64,000 nt of DNA from Rhodococcus tibetensis (lineage in GTDB: Bacteria > Actinomycetota > Actinomycetes > Mycobacteriales > Mycobacteriaceae): positions 1-64,000 of the forward strand of contig NZ_JANFQF010000005.1 in NCBI RefSeq assembly GCF_024438035.1, written 5' to 3'. The notes under the pieces are model-generated. The model was not told the DNA's origin and searched no databases. It worked only from the letters and a program-made list of their open reading frames with translations. Position numbers and translations under genes: made by a program. Of this stretch, positions 46,164-55,599 are shown one piece after another (position 1 is the stretch's first letter; each line of letters begins with the position of its first letter).

Positions 46164-47198
46164 GTGGACATTCGTGCCGGTAGTCGGGAGAGCCTGCGTC
46201 ATCACGGTGACGTGGAAGCAGGCCCCGGTCTGCTCGATTTCGCAGTGAACGTGCAAGGTGACGGCCCACCGGAATGGTTGCGCCGACGCCTCGCCGACGC
46301 GCTCGGGAACCTCGGCACCTACCCCACGGTTGCCGCGGACCTCGCTGCCCGTACCGCTGTCGCTGAGCGGCATGGGCGGACACCGGACGAGGTGCTGCTT
46401 CTTGCGGGCGGGGCCGAGGGATTCTCGTTGCTGCCCCGGCTCGGTGTACGCAAGGCTGCGCTGTTTCATCCTTCGTTCACCGAGCCCGAATGGGCATTGC
46501 GGGAGGCGGGGGTACCTGTCACCCAGGTCCTGCTCGAGGATCCGTACCGACTCGAGGACGGGGCGGTACCCGACTCGGCGGACCTCGTCGTGGTCGGAAA
46601 CCCGACCAATCCCACATCGGTGCTGCACCCGGTCGAGGACATTCTCCGGCTGCGCCGACCGGGACGGATTCTAGTAGTCGACGAGGCCTTCGCCGACGCG
46701 GTGCCCGGTGAAGTGGAGTCGCTGGCCGGCCTGTCTCTGCCCGACGTCCTGGTGTTGCGCAGCCTCACCAAGACATGGGCGCTGGCGGGACTGCGCTGCG
46801 GGTACGTTCTCGGACCTCCCGGGCTTCTCGAGCGACTGCAGGTAGGACGTGCGCACTGGCCGCTGGGAAGCCTGCAGGTGGAGGCGATCGCGGCATGCAG
46901 TACTGCCGACGCCGTCGCTGCCGCGCAGGACAACGCGGCGCTCCTGGGGTCCTGGCGCGAGGACATGATTCGGCGACTGCGAGACATCGGTGTGGCGGTG
47001 CACCAGCCGGCGTCTGCTCCTTTCCTCCTGCTGCGACTCCCGGATGGCGAACTGATGCGAAAGCACCTACGGGAGCGGGGCATTGCCGTCCGGCGTTGTG
47101 ACACGTTCCCTGGTCTGGACGGGAATTCTCTGCGGGTGGCGGTGCGGCCCCCCGAGCGGACCGAGGTACTGATCGACGCGATGAAGGAGATCCTGTGA
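46164..47198 (+). CDS. cobC: Threonine-phosphate decarboxylase-like aminotransferase
   Basis: 344 residues from GTG 46164. Fold-type I PLP enzyme: [49 protein letters not shown], and the PLP lysine in [17 protein letters not shown]. This subfamily makes (R)-1-aminopropan-2-yl phosphate for the cobalamin side chain used by CobD. Synteny with Rv2231c supports the symbol. Coupled to the Nif3-like gene by a GTGA overlap. Confidence 0.87.
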   Translation: MDIRAGSRESLRHHGDVEAGPGLLDFAVNVQGDGPPEWLRRRLADALGNLGTYPTVAADLAARTAVAERHGRTPDEVLLLAGGAEGFSLLPRLGVRKAALFHPSFTEPEWALREAGVPVTQVLLEDPYRLEDGAVPDSADLVVVGNPTNPTSVLHPVEDILRLRRPGRILVVDEAFADAVPGEVESLAGLSLPDVLVLRSLTKTWALAGLRCGYVLGPPGLLERLQVGRAHWPLGSLQVEAIAACSTADAVAAAQDNAALLGSWREDMIRRLRDIGVAVHQPASAPFLLLRLPDGELMRKHLRERGIAVRRCDTFPGLDGNSLRVAVRPPERTEVLIDAMKEIL

Positions 47199-48343
47199 AC
47201 CCTGTTCGTCTGGGCGACGTCATCGCGGTTCTGGACGAGGCATATCCACCTGCCCTTGCGGAATCGTGGGACTCCGTCGGCCTGGTCTGCGGTGACCCCG
47301 AGGACCCGGTAAACACGGTGATGATCGCGGTGGACCCGACCGCGGCGGTGGTCGCGGAGGCCGTCGACGCGGGCGCCGACCTGCTTCTCGTCCACCACCC
47401 GCTGCTGCTGCGCGGCGTGGACACCGTCGGCGCGCACACGCCCAAAGGCGCACTGATCCACACGCTGATCAAGGCGGGCTGCGCTCTCTTCACTGCGCAC
47501 ACCAACGCGGATTCCGCGGACCCCGGCGTGTCCGACGCGTTGGCGGCAGCACTCGGGGTCGACGTCACCGGGCCGATCGAGCCGCAGCCCACCGAGCCAC
47601 TCGACAAGTGGGTCGTGCCGGTGCCGGTCGACGATGCCGCGAAGATCCGGCGTGCGCTGTTCGACGCGGGAGCCGGCCACATCGGCAACTACCGAGACTG
47701 CAGCTGGTCCGTCACCGGAGAGGGACAGTTCCTGCCGACGGACGGCGCGAATCCCGCCCTCGGCTCGGTCGGGGAGCTCGAACACGTGGAAGAGAGCCGG
47801 GTGGAGGTGATCGCGCCGCGGCGCATCAGGGCCGCAGTACTCGCCGCCCTGCGGGCCGCGCACCCCTACGAGGAAGTCGCGTTCGACGTCTTCGAGACCG
47901 CCACGTTCCCCGGCCCACGGGGTCTCGGCCGAGTAGGTGAACTGCGCGAGGCGGTGTCGCTGCGGAACTTCACGCAGCAGGTTGCGGACGCCCTCCCGAC
48001 CACCGCGTGGGGAGTGCGGGCGGCCGGCAATCCGGACGCGATGGTGCGCACGGTCGCTGTGTGCGGGGGTTCGGGGGACTCGTTCCTCAGCGCAATTGCG
48101 CAGTTGGGCGTCGACGCGTATGTGACCGCGGACCTGCGTCACCATCCCGCCGACGAGCACCTACGCGACAGTGGCCCAGCGTTGATCGACGTCGCGCACT
48201 GGGCCAGTGAGCAGCCCTGGTGCGCACAGGCAAAAGGCGTACTGGACACGGCTTTCGGTGAGACACCGGGATGGCAGGTACAGGTGTCGGCGGTGCGGAC
48301 CGATCCGTGGTCGGTCGGCGCGACGTCGGACTGCCCGCGGTAG
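47195..48343 (+). CDS. Nif3-like dinuclear metal-centre protein
   Basis: 382 residues. Metal ligands of the NIF3/YbgI family: [14 protein letters not shown] near the N-terminus, [20 protein letters not shown], and a C-terminal [20 protein letters not shown] with a further His/Glu set. The central insertion (about residues 130-230, including a PII-like segment [18 protein letters not shown]) is the long actinobacterial form. It is thought to be a GTP cyclohydrolase-like hydrolase; the real substrate is unknown. Starts inside the cobC stop. Confidence 0.88.
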   Translation: MNPVRLGDVIAVLDEAYPPALAESWDSVGLVCGDPEDPVNTVMIAVDPTAAVVAEAVDAGADLLLVHHPLLLRGVDTVGAHTPKGALIHTLIKAGCALFTAHTNADSADPGVSDALAAALGVDVTGPIEPQPTEPLDKWVVPVPVDDAAKIRRALFDAGAGHIGNYRDCSWSVTGEGQFLPTDGANPALGSVGELEHVEESRVEVIAPRRIRAAVLAALRAAHPYEEVAFDVFETATFPGPRGLGRVGELREAVSLRNFTQQVADALPTTAWGVRAAGNPDAMVRTVAVCGGSGDSFLSAIAQLGVDAYVTADLRHHPADEHLRDSGPALIDVAHWASEQPWCAQAKGVLDTAFGETPGWQVQVSAVRTDPWSVGATSDCPR

Positions 48344-48431
48344 CGCCGATCGGGCCCAGCGGCCGGGGTACGGTTGGCCTACACATCTCCAGAGAAGAAC
48401 CCTTCACAGAAGACAGCAGGAGTTACCACGC

Positions 48432-49169
48432 GTGAACGTCGAACCACAGGTCCAGTCCAAGCTCCTCGACCTCGCCGGCGTCGATGCGGAGCTGTCGAGG
48501 ATCACCTACCGACGCACTGCGCTCCCGGAACAGCAGGAAGTCGAGCGCCTCGAGGCCGAACGGCTCACCCGCAAGGACGCGGCAGTGGCGGTGGAGATCA
48601 TCCTGGACGACCTCGACCGCGACATCCGCAAGCTCGAGGGCGAGGTCGACGCCGTGCGTAAGCGGGAGGATCGCGACCGTGCGCTGCTCCAGAGCGGCTC
48701 GGTGGGGTCGAAGCAGCTCACCGAACTCGAACACGAACTCGGCAGCCTCGTCCGACGGCAGGGTCTCCTCGAGGACGAACTGCTCGAAGTAATGGAACGG
48801 CGCGAAGCATCCCAGTCCGACCACGACCATGCCGGCGCCCAGCTGTCGCAAATCGAGGACGAACTGATCGACGCACGACGACGCCGCGACGATGCGGTGG
48901 CCGACCTCGATTCCGCGGAGCAGCGGTGCAACGCGGACCGTATCGCGCTGGCCGAGCAGCTCCCCGCCGACCTGGTCGCCGTCTACGAGAAGCAGCGTAG
49001 CCAGAACAGTGTCGGTGCGGCTCTGCTGCAGGCGCGCCGGTGCGGCGCGTGCCGTATCGAACTCGACCGCGGCGAGATCTCGCGCATCACCGCGACCGCA
49101 CCGGACATCGTGGTGCGGTGCCCGGAATGTGGAGCAATCCTGGTGCGTACCAAGGAGTCCGGTCTGTGA
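48432..49169 (+). CDS. Coiled-coil zinc-ribbon protein
   Basis: 245 residues from GTG 48432, ten bases after AGGAG. Residues 1 to about 180 are a long coiled coil (LDDLDRDIRKLEGEVDAVRK). The C-terminus is a C4 ribbon: CGACRIELDRGEI and VVRCPECGAIL. Corresponds to Rv2229c. Function unknown; relatives are annotated as nucleic-acid-binding C4-type zinc-ribbon proteins. Coupled to the RNase HI gene by GTGA. Confidence 0.87.
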   Translation: MNVEPQVQSKLLDLAGVDAELSRITYRRTALPEQQEVERLEAERLTRKDAAVAVEIILDDLDRDIRKLEGEVDAVRKREDRDRALLQSGSVGSKQLTELEHELGSLVRRQGLLEDELLEVMERREASQSDHDHAGAQLSQIEDELIDARRRRDDAVADLDSAEQRCNADRIALAEQLPADLVAVYEKQRSQNSVGAALLQARRCGACRIELDRGEISRITATAPDIVVRCPECGAILVRTKESGL

Positions 49170-50278
49170 GTGCCGGGCGGGTGGTCGTCGAGGCCGACGG
49201 TGGGTCGCGGGGCAACCCCGGGCCCGCCGGATACGGCGCCGTCGTGTTCGACTCGGCGCACAGCACCGTTCTTGCGGAGCGCAAGGAAGGCCTCGGTGTC
49301 GCTACCAACAATGTCGCCGAGTACCGGGGACTGATCGCCGGTCTCGGGGCGGCGGCCGAACTCGGCGCCTCGGCAGTCGAGGTGCGGATGGATTCGAAAC
49401 TGGTGGTCGAGCAGATGTCGGGGCGCTGGAAGGTCAAGCACCCCGACATGATTCCGTTGCAACGCCGGGCCGCCGACCTTGCCGGTCAGTTCCAGCAGGT
49501 GACGTACACGTGGATCCCGCGCGCGGAGAACTCTCATGCCGACCGCCTTGCGAACGAGGCGATGGATGCGGCCGAAGCCGTGGACATCCCCGCACCTTCC
49601 AAGGCGACACCGTCTCCCGCACCTGCGTCGACCACGCCGGCCGCGCCGGGCTGGATGGACACGCACGGTGCACCCACCCGGATGCTGCTGCTGCGGCACG
49701 GGCAGACAGCCCTGTCCGTCGACCGTCGATACTCCGGTCGCGGCAACCCGTCGCTCACCGAACTGGGTCAGGTGCAGGCGGGCGGTGCGGCCAAGCGCCT
49801 GGCCGGACGAGGCGGTATCGCCGCGGTGGTGTCCTCCCCGCTGGGACGTGCGCAGCAGACCGCGGCGGCGGCGGCGGAGGTCCTCGGGCTTCCCGTCACC
49901 GTGCACGAGGGCCTCACCGAAACCGACTTCGGGAAGTGGGAGGGGCTCACGTTCGCGGAGGCCGCGGCCCGCGACCCGGAACTTCACCGCAGCTGGCTGT
50001 CGGACACGTCCGTGCGCCCGCCGTCCGGGGAGAGCTTCGACGAGGTGCGCGAGCGGATCGAGCAGGTGAGAGAAGACCTGACTTCCTCCTACTCCGGTTC
50101 GACCATCCTCGTGGTCACCCACGTGACTCCTATCAAGACGCTCCTGCAGCTGGCTCTGGCTGCCGGACCCTCGCTGCTGTACAAACTGCACCTGGATCTG
50201 GCGTCGCTGAGCATCGCCGAGTTCTATCCGGACGGTGGCTCGTCGGTCCGCCTGGTCAACGACACTTCGCACCTCTGA
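49166..50278 (+). CDS. Bifunctional RNase HI / acid phosphatase (CobC-type)
   Basis: 370 residues. N-terminal RNase HI: VEADGGSRGNPGPAGYGAV, TNNVAEYRGLIAGL, VRMDSKLVVEQM and a final ADRLANEAMD, giving the DEDD set. A Pro/Ala linker near 135-165 leads into a histidine phosphatase: RMLLLRHGQTALS with the catalytic RHG, VSSPLGRAQQTA, and VVTHVTPIKTLL with the second His. The mycobacterial homologue Rv2228c cleaves RNA of RNA/DNA hybrids and has alpha-ribazole phosphatase-like activity in cobalamin synthesis. That suits cobC and cobD nearby. Confidence 0.92.
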   Translation: MSAGRVVVEADGGSRGNPGPAGYGAVVFDSAHSTVLAERKEGLGVATNNVAEYRGLIAGLGAAAELGASAVEVRMDSKLVVEQMSGRWKVKHPDMIPLQRRAADLAGQFQQVTYTWIPRAENSHADRLANEAMDAAEAVDIPAPSKATPSPAPASTTPAAPGWMDTHGAPTRMLLLRHGQTALSVDRRYSGRGNPSLTELGQVQAGGAAKRLAGRGGIAAVVSSPLGRAQQTAAAAAEVLGLPVTVHEGLTETDFGKWEGLTFAEAAARDPELHRSWLSDTSVRPPSGESFDEVRERIEQVREDLTSSYSGSTILVVTHVTPIKTLLQLALAAGPSLLYKLHLDLASLSIAEFYPDGGSSVRLVNDTSHL

Positions 50279-50284
50279 GACGGG

Positions 50285-51520
50285 TCATCGGACCACCAGC
50301 CACAGCGCCGTGACGGAGACGAGCAGTGTCAACGGAGTCGTGAGGAGGCCCAGAACGGTGAACGTCCGCAGCTCGGGCGGAGAACCGGCGCGCGCGGACA
50401 CCCGACGCCACAGCATGCTTGCCAGCGACCCGACATAGGTGAGGTTGGGACCGAGGTTGACACCCAGCAGCAGTGCAAGAATCAGGGCGGGTGTGGCCTG
50501 GGTGCCCAGCGCCGCCAACAAGAGAAGAGTCGCCGGCAGATTGTTGACGAGGTTGGCCGCCACGGCCGCCACCACGGCCATCACCAGCAAGCCGAGGAAC
50601 GTGGCGTCGGTGGGAAGCCGCTCGCTGATCCACTGACCGATCGGACCGTTCGCCACTCCCGCCACCACGACGCCGAGGAGGAGGACGAACATGCAGAACC
50701 ACACGTCCACCGCGTAGATGATGTGACGGATTTTGGTTCGTCCCTCACGCAGGGCGAGTACGCCCAGCGCGAGCGCCCCGAGGGCCGCCACCCACACCGG
50801 GGCGACGTCGACGACGCTGGACACAGCGAATCCTGCCAGCGTGCCCCCGACGATCGCCAACGCCGCAGTCGGCGCGCGTGTGTCGCGTTCCGCCTCGGGT
50901 TCGGCGCCTGGCCGACCGAGCAGTTCCCGCCGGAAAAACACGCGGAAGAGCGCGAGTTCGACGAGAACCGACACGATCCAGGGCAGCGCCATCACCGCGG
51001 TGAAATGGAGGAAGGTCATCCCCGTCGCCGAAAACGCGATGAGGTTGGTGAGGTTGGACACCGGCAGAAGTGTCGACGCGGTGTTCGACAGATGCGCTGT
51101 GGCATACGAATGCGGACGTGGATCCATCTGCAACGCACGCGCCGTGGCGATGACCGCCGGCGTGAGGAGCACCACCGTGGCGTCGAGGCTCAGGACCGCA
51201 GTGGTGAGTGCGGCGGCCCCGAACACCAGCGTCAGCAAACGCGCCGGGTCTCCCCGTGCGCCGCGCCGTAACCGGCTCGCGATCCAGGCGAACACACCCA
51301 TCGCATCCGCCAGGTGCGCCAGGACGAGGATCGCGGCCAGGAACCCGACGGTCGGCGCCATCTCGGCCACCTCGTCCCAGGCCTGGGACGGCGTCACCAG
51401 GCCCACCCCCACTGCGACGGCTGCGGCCGGGGCGGCCACCACGACCTCGGGGAGGCGGTACGGGCGGACGACCGCGAACAGGAGGACCGCGGCGACCAAC
51501 GCCGCTGCCAGAACTATCAC
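50285..51520 (-). CDS. ArsB/NhaD-type ion permease
   Basis: 411 residues, about eleven membrane helices. Features of the ion-transporter superfamily: TAVLSLDATVVLLTPAVIAT in the first half and AANLVNNLPATLLLLAALGT, ALLLGVNLGPNLTYVGSLAS in the second, the paired NxP/NLG motifs of ArsB-like antiporters. It probably exports an oxyanion such as arsenite or exchanges an anion with protons; no ars gene is near, so arsenite is only one option. Convergent with the RNase HI gene, 6 bases apart. Confidence 0.82.
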   Translation of the reverse strand: MIVLAAALVAAVLLFAVVRPYRLPEVVVAAPAAAVAVGVGLVTPSQAWDEVAEMAPTVGFLAAILVLAHLADAMGVFAWIASRLRRGARGDPARLLTLVFGAAALTTAVLSLDATVVLLTPAVIATARALQMDPRPHSYATAHLSNTASTLLPVSNLTNLIAFSATGMTFLHFTAVMALPWIVSVLVELALFRVFFRRELLGRPGAEPEAERDTRAPTAALAIVGGTLAGFAVSSVVDVAPVWVAALGALALGVLALREGRTKIRHIIYAVDVWFCMFVLLLGVVVAGVANGPIGQWISERLPTDATFLGLLVMAVVAAVAANLVNNLPATLLLLAALGTQATPALILALLLGVNLGPNLTYVGSLASMLWRRVSARAGSPPELRTFTVLGLLTTPLTLLVSVTALWLVVR

Positions 51521-51526
51521 CGCGAG

Positions 51527-52054
51527 TTACTTCAAGAGCTTCTGCAGGGTGCGCAGGTTGCGGGTGGTGGTGGAGGCCTTGAGTCGCGGTGTGCCCGTGC
51601 TCTTGCCGAACGCGCTCTTCAGTGTCATACCACGCTCGACCTCCCAGTACAGAACCCCGTTCCCGGCCTGGATTCGCTCGACGGCAGGATCCAGCTCCTC
51701 ACGCTTGGCGACGAACCCGGAAAGGACGTCGGGGTCGGGCGTCACTAGTACGTACGGGTGCCAGCCTTCTCGTTCGGGATCGAACGGGTAGTCGTCGACG
51801 ATCTTCCGAACCGTATCGAGTTCCAGAACGAAAACCCACGCCTCGTAACGGAACTCGGCACTCAAGGCCTTCTCGATCTCACCTTTCAGCCCCGCGGTGT
51901 CGGTGCGATCGGAGTCGAAGAGCACGTTGCCGGACGCGAGCACCGTCTTCACGTTCTCGAATCCCAAGTCGCTGAAGGTGCGGCGTAGCTCTGCCATCTT
52001 GATGTTGATGCCACCCACATTGATTCCGCGCAGAAGGGCGACGTATCGAGTCAT
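51527..52054 (-). CDS. DUF1697 domain-containing protein
   Basis: 175 residues from ATG 52054. Opening MTRYVALLRGINVGGINIKM, then LRRTFSDLGFENVKTVLASG and NVLFDSD, with C-terminal SAFGKSTGTPRLKASTTTRN: the complete DUF1697 family pattern. The fold is ferredoxin-like; function unknown. The frame is open far upstream into rnpB and the hydrolase on the other strand but that is not coding. Confidence 0.9.
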   Translation of the reverse strand: MTRYVALLRGINVGGINIKMAELRRTFSDLGFENVKTVLASGNVLFDSDRTDTAGLKGEIEKALSAEFRYEAWVFVLELDTVRKIVDDYPFDPEREGWHPYVLVTPDPDVLSGFVAKREELDPAVERIQAGNGVLYWEVERGMTLKSAFGKSTGTPRLKASTTTRNLRTLQKLLK

Positions 52055-52124
52055 GATTCCGACCATAGTGCGAGGGGATGACACCGCGACGTCGGAGGCG
52101 GAGCGCGCGCCGAGTATCCTGATC

Positions 52125-52568
<444 letters not shown>

Positions 52569-52624
52569 CTCGTCGTTTTACCCGGAGCTTTAGGTGTTAC
52601 CTGTGGGAGCGCTAACATCTGCCC

Positions 52625-53428
52625 ATGGACTTGCCTCATGACATCGCCGGCTCCGGCCCCACGCTCGTCCTCGTACACGGCGTGGTGCATCGTCGCCAGG
52701 CGTGGAACGCCCTGCTGGACCAGTTGACGCCGTATCGACGAGTGGTCACCGTCGACCTTCCGGGCCATGGGGAGTGTCCGGCGCTCGAGCACGACGGTGT
52801 GGACGCGATGGCCGCGCTGCTCGAGGGGCTGAGCGCGTTCGTCCGTTCGGTGACGCCGCCGGGGGAACGCGCACATATCGCCGGGAACTCTCTCGGCGGC
52901 TGGCTTTCCCTCGCTCTCGCAGCCAGGGGTGAGGTGGCCTCCGCCACAGCGCTCTCGCCGGCCGGGTTCTTCGTCAACAGGGCGGATCAGGCGCGCACCA
53001 TCTACACCTTCCGCGCGCTCCGCAAGGTTACGAGGGCAATGGGGGAGAATGCTCCGAAGGCGCTGAGCTACCGCGCCATCCGTTATCCGTCGCTCGCCGC
53101 GTTCTTCGCCAGGCCGAGCCACGTGCCGTACGAGGATGCCGTGATCGACGCCCGGTCCCTCGCCACCAACGCGTTGGTGGACCAGGGGATGACGGCCACC
53201 TTCGCGCTGCCGCCCGTCGTGGACGCCACCGTTCCTGTCACCGTGGCGTGGGGGAGGCGCGATTTCATCCTGCCCGTGTACCAGGCGCGACGGGTGCGCA
53301 AGTCCTTTCCCCAGGCCCGGCTGCTGGTGCTTCCCGGAATTGGCCACGTCCCCATGAGCGACGACCCCGATCTCATCGGCACCATCCTGCTGGGCGGTAG
53401 CTCGGCGACATCCTCGGCGCCACGCTGA
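52625..53428 (+). CDS. Alpha/beta hydrolase
   Basis: 267 residues from ATG 52625. Fold marks: LVLVHGVVHRRQAWNALLDQ (oxyanion HG), TVDLPGHGECPAL, the nucleophile elbow IAGNSLGGWLSLAL (Ser in GNSLGG), an acid in VAWGRRDFILP and the final His in PGIGHVPMSDDP. Substrate unknown; cytoplasmic. Convergent with the LysE gene. Confidence 0.87.
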   Translation: MDLPHDIAGSGPTLVLVHGVVHRRQAWNALLDQLTPYRRVVTVDLPGHGECPALEHDGVDAMAALLEGLSAFVRSVTPPGERAHIAGNSLGGWLSLALAARGEVASATALSPAGFFVNRADQARTIYTFRALRKVTRAMGENAPKALSYRAIRYPSLAAFFARPSHVPYEDAVIDARSLATNALVDQGMTATFALPPVVDATVPVTVAWGRRDFILPVYQARRVRKSFPQARLLVLPGIGHVPMSDDPDLIGTILLGGSSATSSAPR

Positions 53429-53438
53429 CCCGCGTCCA

Positions 53439-54062
53439 CTACCTCGCCTCGGCGACCACCACCGCCCCGAAACCGAAGAGCACGGTGCCCGTGATGCGGT
53501 CGAGGATTCGCCGTATCGACGGCTTCCCCAGGGTGGCGCGGGCCCGGGTCAACAGAAGACTGTAGGCACCGAGCCACACGATGCCGAGAAGCCCGTGGAC
53601 GAGCACCAGCGCTGCCAGAGTGGGGGCGGTGGGCCAGCCGGGCGGAACGAGCTGGGGGAGAAGTCCGGTGTAGAACACCGCGATCTTCGGATTGAGGAGG
53701 TTGGTGAGGAATCCCGCCCGCCAACTCGAGCCTTGCAAGTGCACGGAAACGGGCTTCGTCCCGGCCGATTCCTTGCGGGTGCGGCTCTGCCACAGCGTGG
53801 TGACACCGAGGTACACGAGGTAGAGCCCACCGACGACCTTGACCACCGTGTACGCCTCCGCGGACGCCGCGAGTACGGCGCCGAGCCCGACAACGGTCAG
53901 CGCACCCCAGACCATCAGCCCGGCAACCACACCGAACGTCGCCCTCAGCGCGGAGCTCCGCCCCCCGGACAGGCCTTCCCTGGTGACCACCGCCATGTCC
54001 GGACCCGGAACAACCGTCAACTGCGCCAGCACGGCAAGTGCGGTCGCGACAACTCCCCACAT
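53439..54062 (-). CDS. LysE/RhtB-family amino acid exporter
   Basis: 207 residues, six membrane helices. The signature VVPGPDMAVVTREGLSGGRS near the N-terminus is the LysE family motif; AGFLTNLLNPKIAVFYTGLL (the NPK block) is also typical. It exports amino acids or related compounds; which is unknown. No LysG-type regulator is adjacent. Confidence 0.88.
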   Translation of the reverse strand: MWGVVATALAVLAQLTVVPGPDMAVVTREGLSGGRSSALRATFGVVAGLMVWGALTVVGLGAVLAASAEAYTVVKVVGGLYLVYLGVTTLWQSRTRKESAGTKPVSVHLQGSSWRAGFLTNLLNPKIAVFYTGLLPQLVPPGWPTAPTLAALVLVHGLLGIVWLGAYSLLLTRARATLGKPSIRRILDRITGTVLFGFGAVVVAEAR

Positions 54063-54084
54063 GCCCCCAGTATCTCGTTCGGAG

Positions 54085-54504
54085 TCAGTGGAGCGAAATC
54101 CACACCTGCGACTTACCCAGCACCGTGTGGCCGTCGCACGTCACGGTGAGGTCGATCCGGGCGCTACCCGCATCGTCGTCCACCTCTGCAGCCTTGGCGA
54201 CCACGTCGACGAACGCGCCGTCCTCGGGATGAACGACCACCGGCTTCGTGAAGCGTGCCCGGTAGCCGTTGATCCGCGCGGGATCGCCGAGCCAATCGAC
54301 GACGCACTGTGTGGCGAGCCCCAACGTGAGCATCCCCTGAGCCAGGACGCCGGGAAGTCCGACGTCTGCCGCAATGTCGTCGCGATAGTGAATCGGATTG
54401 AAATCACCGGAGGCGCCGGCGTAGCGGACCAACGACGCGCGGGTCAGGTGATATCGCGACTTGGCGACGGTGTCGCCCAACAGAATTCGCTCCGGAGAGG
54501 TCAC
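54085..54504 (-). CDS. MaoC-type (R)-hydratase, HadB-like
   Basis: 139 residues. Hot-dog fold with the hydratase-2 motif YAGASGDFNPIHYRDDIA (catalytic Asp and His) and GLPGVLAQGMLTLGLATQ. It works with a partner lacking the motif to dehydrate beta-hydroxyacyl-ACP. The partner gene directly upstream overlaps by 4 bases. This is the HadAB arrangement of mycolic-acid FAS-II; in mycobacteria it lies elsewhere, so this could be a paralogous pair. Confidence 0.85.
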   Translation of the reverse strand: MTSPERILLGDTVAKSRYHLTRASLVRYAGASGDFNPIHYRDDIAADVGLPGVLAQGMLTLGLATQCVVDWLGDPARINGYRARFTKPVVVHPEDGAFVDVVAKAAEVDDDAGSARIDLTVTCDGHTVLGKSQVWISLH

Positions 54505-54950
54505 TGTTCACCGCGCACGAACAGGCTGGACGTCATCGTAGCGACGAGATCACCGCTCGCGTCGGTGATGTCGATGGTGGCGACGATGAGGGTGTGGGGC
54601 CCCCGAGGTGCCACATCGGTGACCGTGAGCACCGCGGACAGCTCGTCGCCGGCGACGACCGGGCGAAGGGACGACGCGTGTTCGGTGCTGTGTACCAGGT
54701 TGACGGGCTCGATGCCCGTAGTCGGATCGGCGACCAACTGCGCGAGGGCGCGTTCCTGCACGATGACGGGAAACGTCGGCGGCGCAACGAGATCGGCATG
54801 TCCGGCGGCTCGGGCGCGTTCGACGTCGAAGGAGGTCGGGTTGGTGGCGAACACGGCCCGTGCGAATTCGCGGATCTTCTCACGGCCGACGAGGTACGGC
54901 TCGGTGGGCGGATAGACCCGTCCCTCGATCGCTCGATTGACTGCCATCAT
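54501..54950 (-). CDS. FAS1-like dehydratase domain protein, HadA/HadC-like
   Basis: 149 residues. Hot-dog fold of the MaoC_dehydrat_N type: VYPPTEPYLVGREKIREFAR, APPTFPVIVQERALAQLV, LVHSTEHASSLRPVVAGDEL. The catalytic motif is absent, as usual in the substrate-binding partner. It should pair with the HadB-like product of the next gene. ATG at 54950 or 54947. Confidence 0.85.
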   Translation of the reverse strand: MMAVNRAIEGRVYPPTEPYLVGREKIREFARAVFATNPTSFDVERARAAGHADLVAPPTFPVIVQERALAQLVADPTTGIEPVNLVHSTEHASSLRPVVAGDELSAVLTVTDVAPRGPHTLIVATIDITDASGDLVATMTSSLFVRGEQ

Positions 54951-55058
54951 GTCAGCGTAGAGAGACTGTGGGCGACGGGCAGGGGAAACGGCCTGTGATT
55001 CGTCACCGCTGCGTCGACCACCACCTCCGACCGCTCAGCTACCGACCCCGGACACGGT

Positions 55059-55088
55059 GAAGCCCCCGCCGAGTTCGGCGGGGGCTTC
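55059..55088 (-). terminator. Strong hairpin downstream of a 30-residue ORF
   Basis: GAAGCCCCCGCCGA, a 2-base loop and TCGGCGGGGGCTTC form a perfect 14-base-pair stem, 27 bases after the stop of the small minus-strand ORF at 55116-55208. Confidence 0.75.
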
Positions 55089-55115
55089 GCTCCGAATCAG
55101 CTGACCGGCATCCCG

Positions 55116-55208
55116 TCAGACGGGATCGACCATCAGAAGCTGGGCCCAGTAGGAGGCGCCTTCGGCGCCGAGGTAGGGAAGTAGCTGATCAAAGATGATC
55201 GTTGACAT
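55116..55208 (-). CDS. Candidate 30-residue small protein with its own terminator
   Basis: ATG 55208 is preceded by ATGGAGCGAGC (GGAG with 6-base spacing). The peptide begins MSTIIFDQLLPYLGAEGA and ends LLMVDPV; it is amphipathic and acidic with no signal peptide. A strong hairpin follows within 30 bases, and it is flanked by genes with which it shares no operon. These signals favour a real short gene. I do not recognise the family. Confidence 0.55.
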   Translation of the reverse strand: MSTIIFDQLLPYLGAEGASYWAQLLMVDPV

Positions 55209-55365
55209 GCTCGCTCCATTCTCTGTTCGGGCACTGCACGCGGGAGACGCCTCCACGACACCGCACGTACCGGCGCCGGGGAACGTATCACCGGACAGGC
55301 CCCGAGGGTAACAGTCTGGGCATGATCCACAACTCCACACGGTCTGCCGGTGCCACACTGGGAAC

Positions 55366-55551
55366 ATGACTGACGAAGATCAACTCTGGTACTACAACGT
55401 CGACGACGGGACCGTCACTCGAGGAAAGGCGGCTTCGTCCATGTCCAGGATGGGCCCGTACCCCGACCGGGCATCAGCCGAGAAGGCGCTGCAGATCGCC
55501 GCTGAACGAAACAAGGCGGCAGATCACGCCGACGAGGAATGGAACAACTGA
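55366..55551 (+). CDS. SPOR-like small protein
   Basis: 61 residues from ATG 55366. The pattern LWYYNVDDGTVTRGKAASSM, GPYPDRASAEKALQIAAERN is that of the short actinobacterial proteins annotated as SPOR-domain-containing. One beta-alpha-beta unit, cytoplasmic, role unknown. Confidence 0.75.
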   Translation: MTDEDQLWYYNVDDGTVTRGKAASSMSRMGPYPDRASAEKALQIAAERNKAADHADEEWNN

Positions 55552-55599
55552 CAGTGCGCACCGTCAGGGTGCCTACGGCGTGAAAGGGGCGTTCCTACG

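Noticed and set aside
46466-48160. Open minus-strand frame of 564 codons
   Set aside because: Antisense to cobC and the Nif3-like gene, both well supported.
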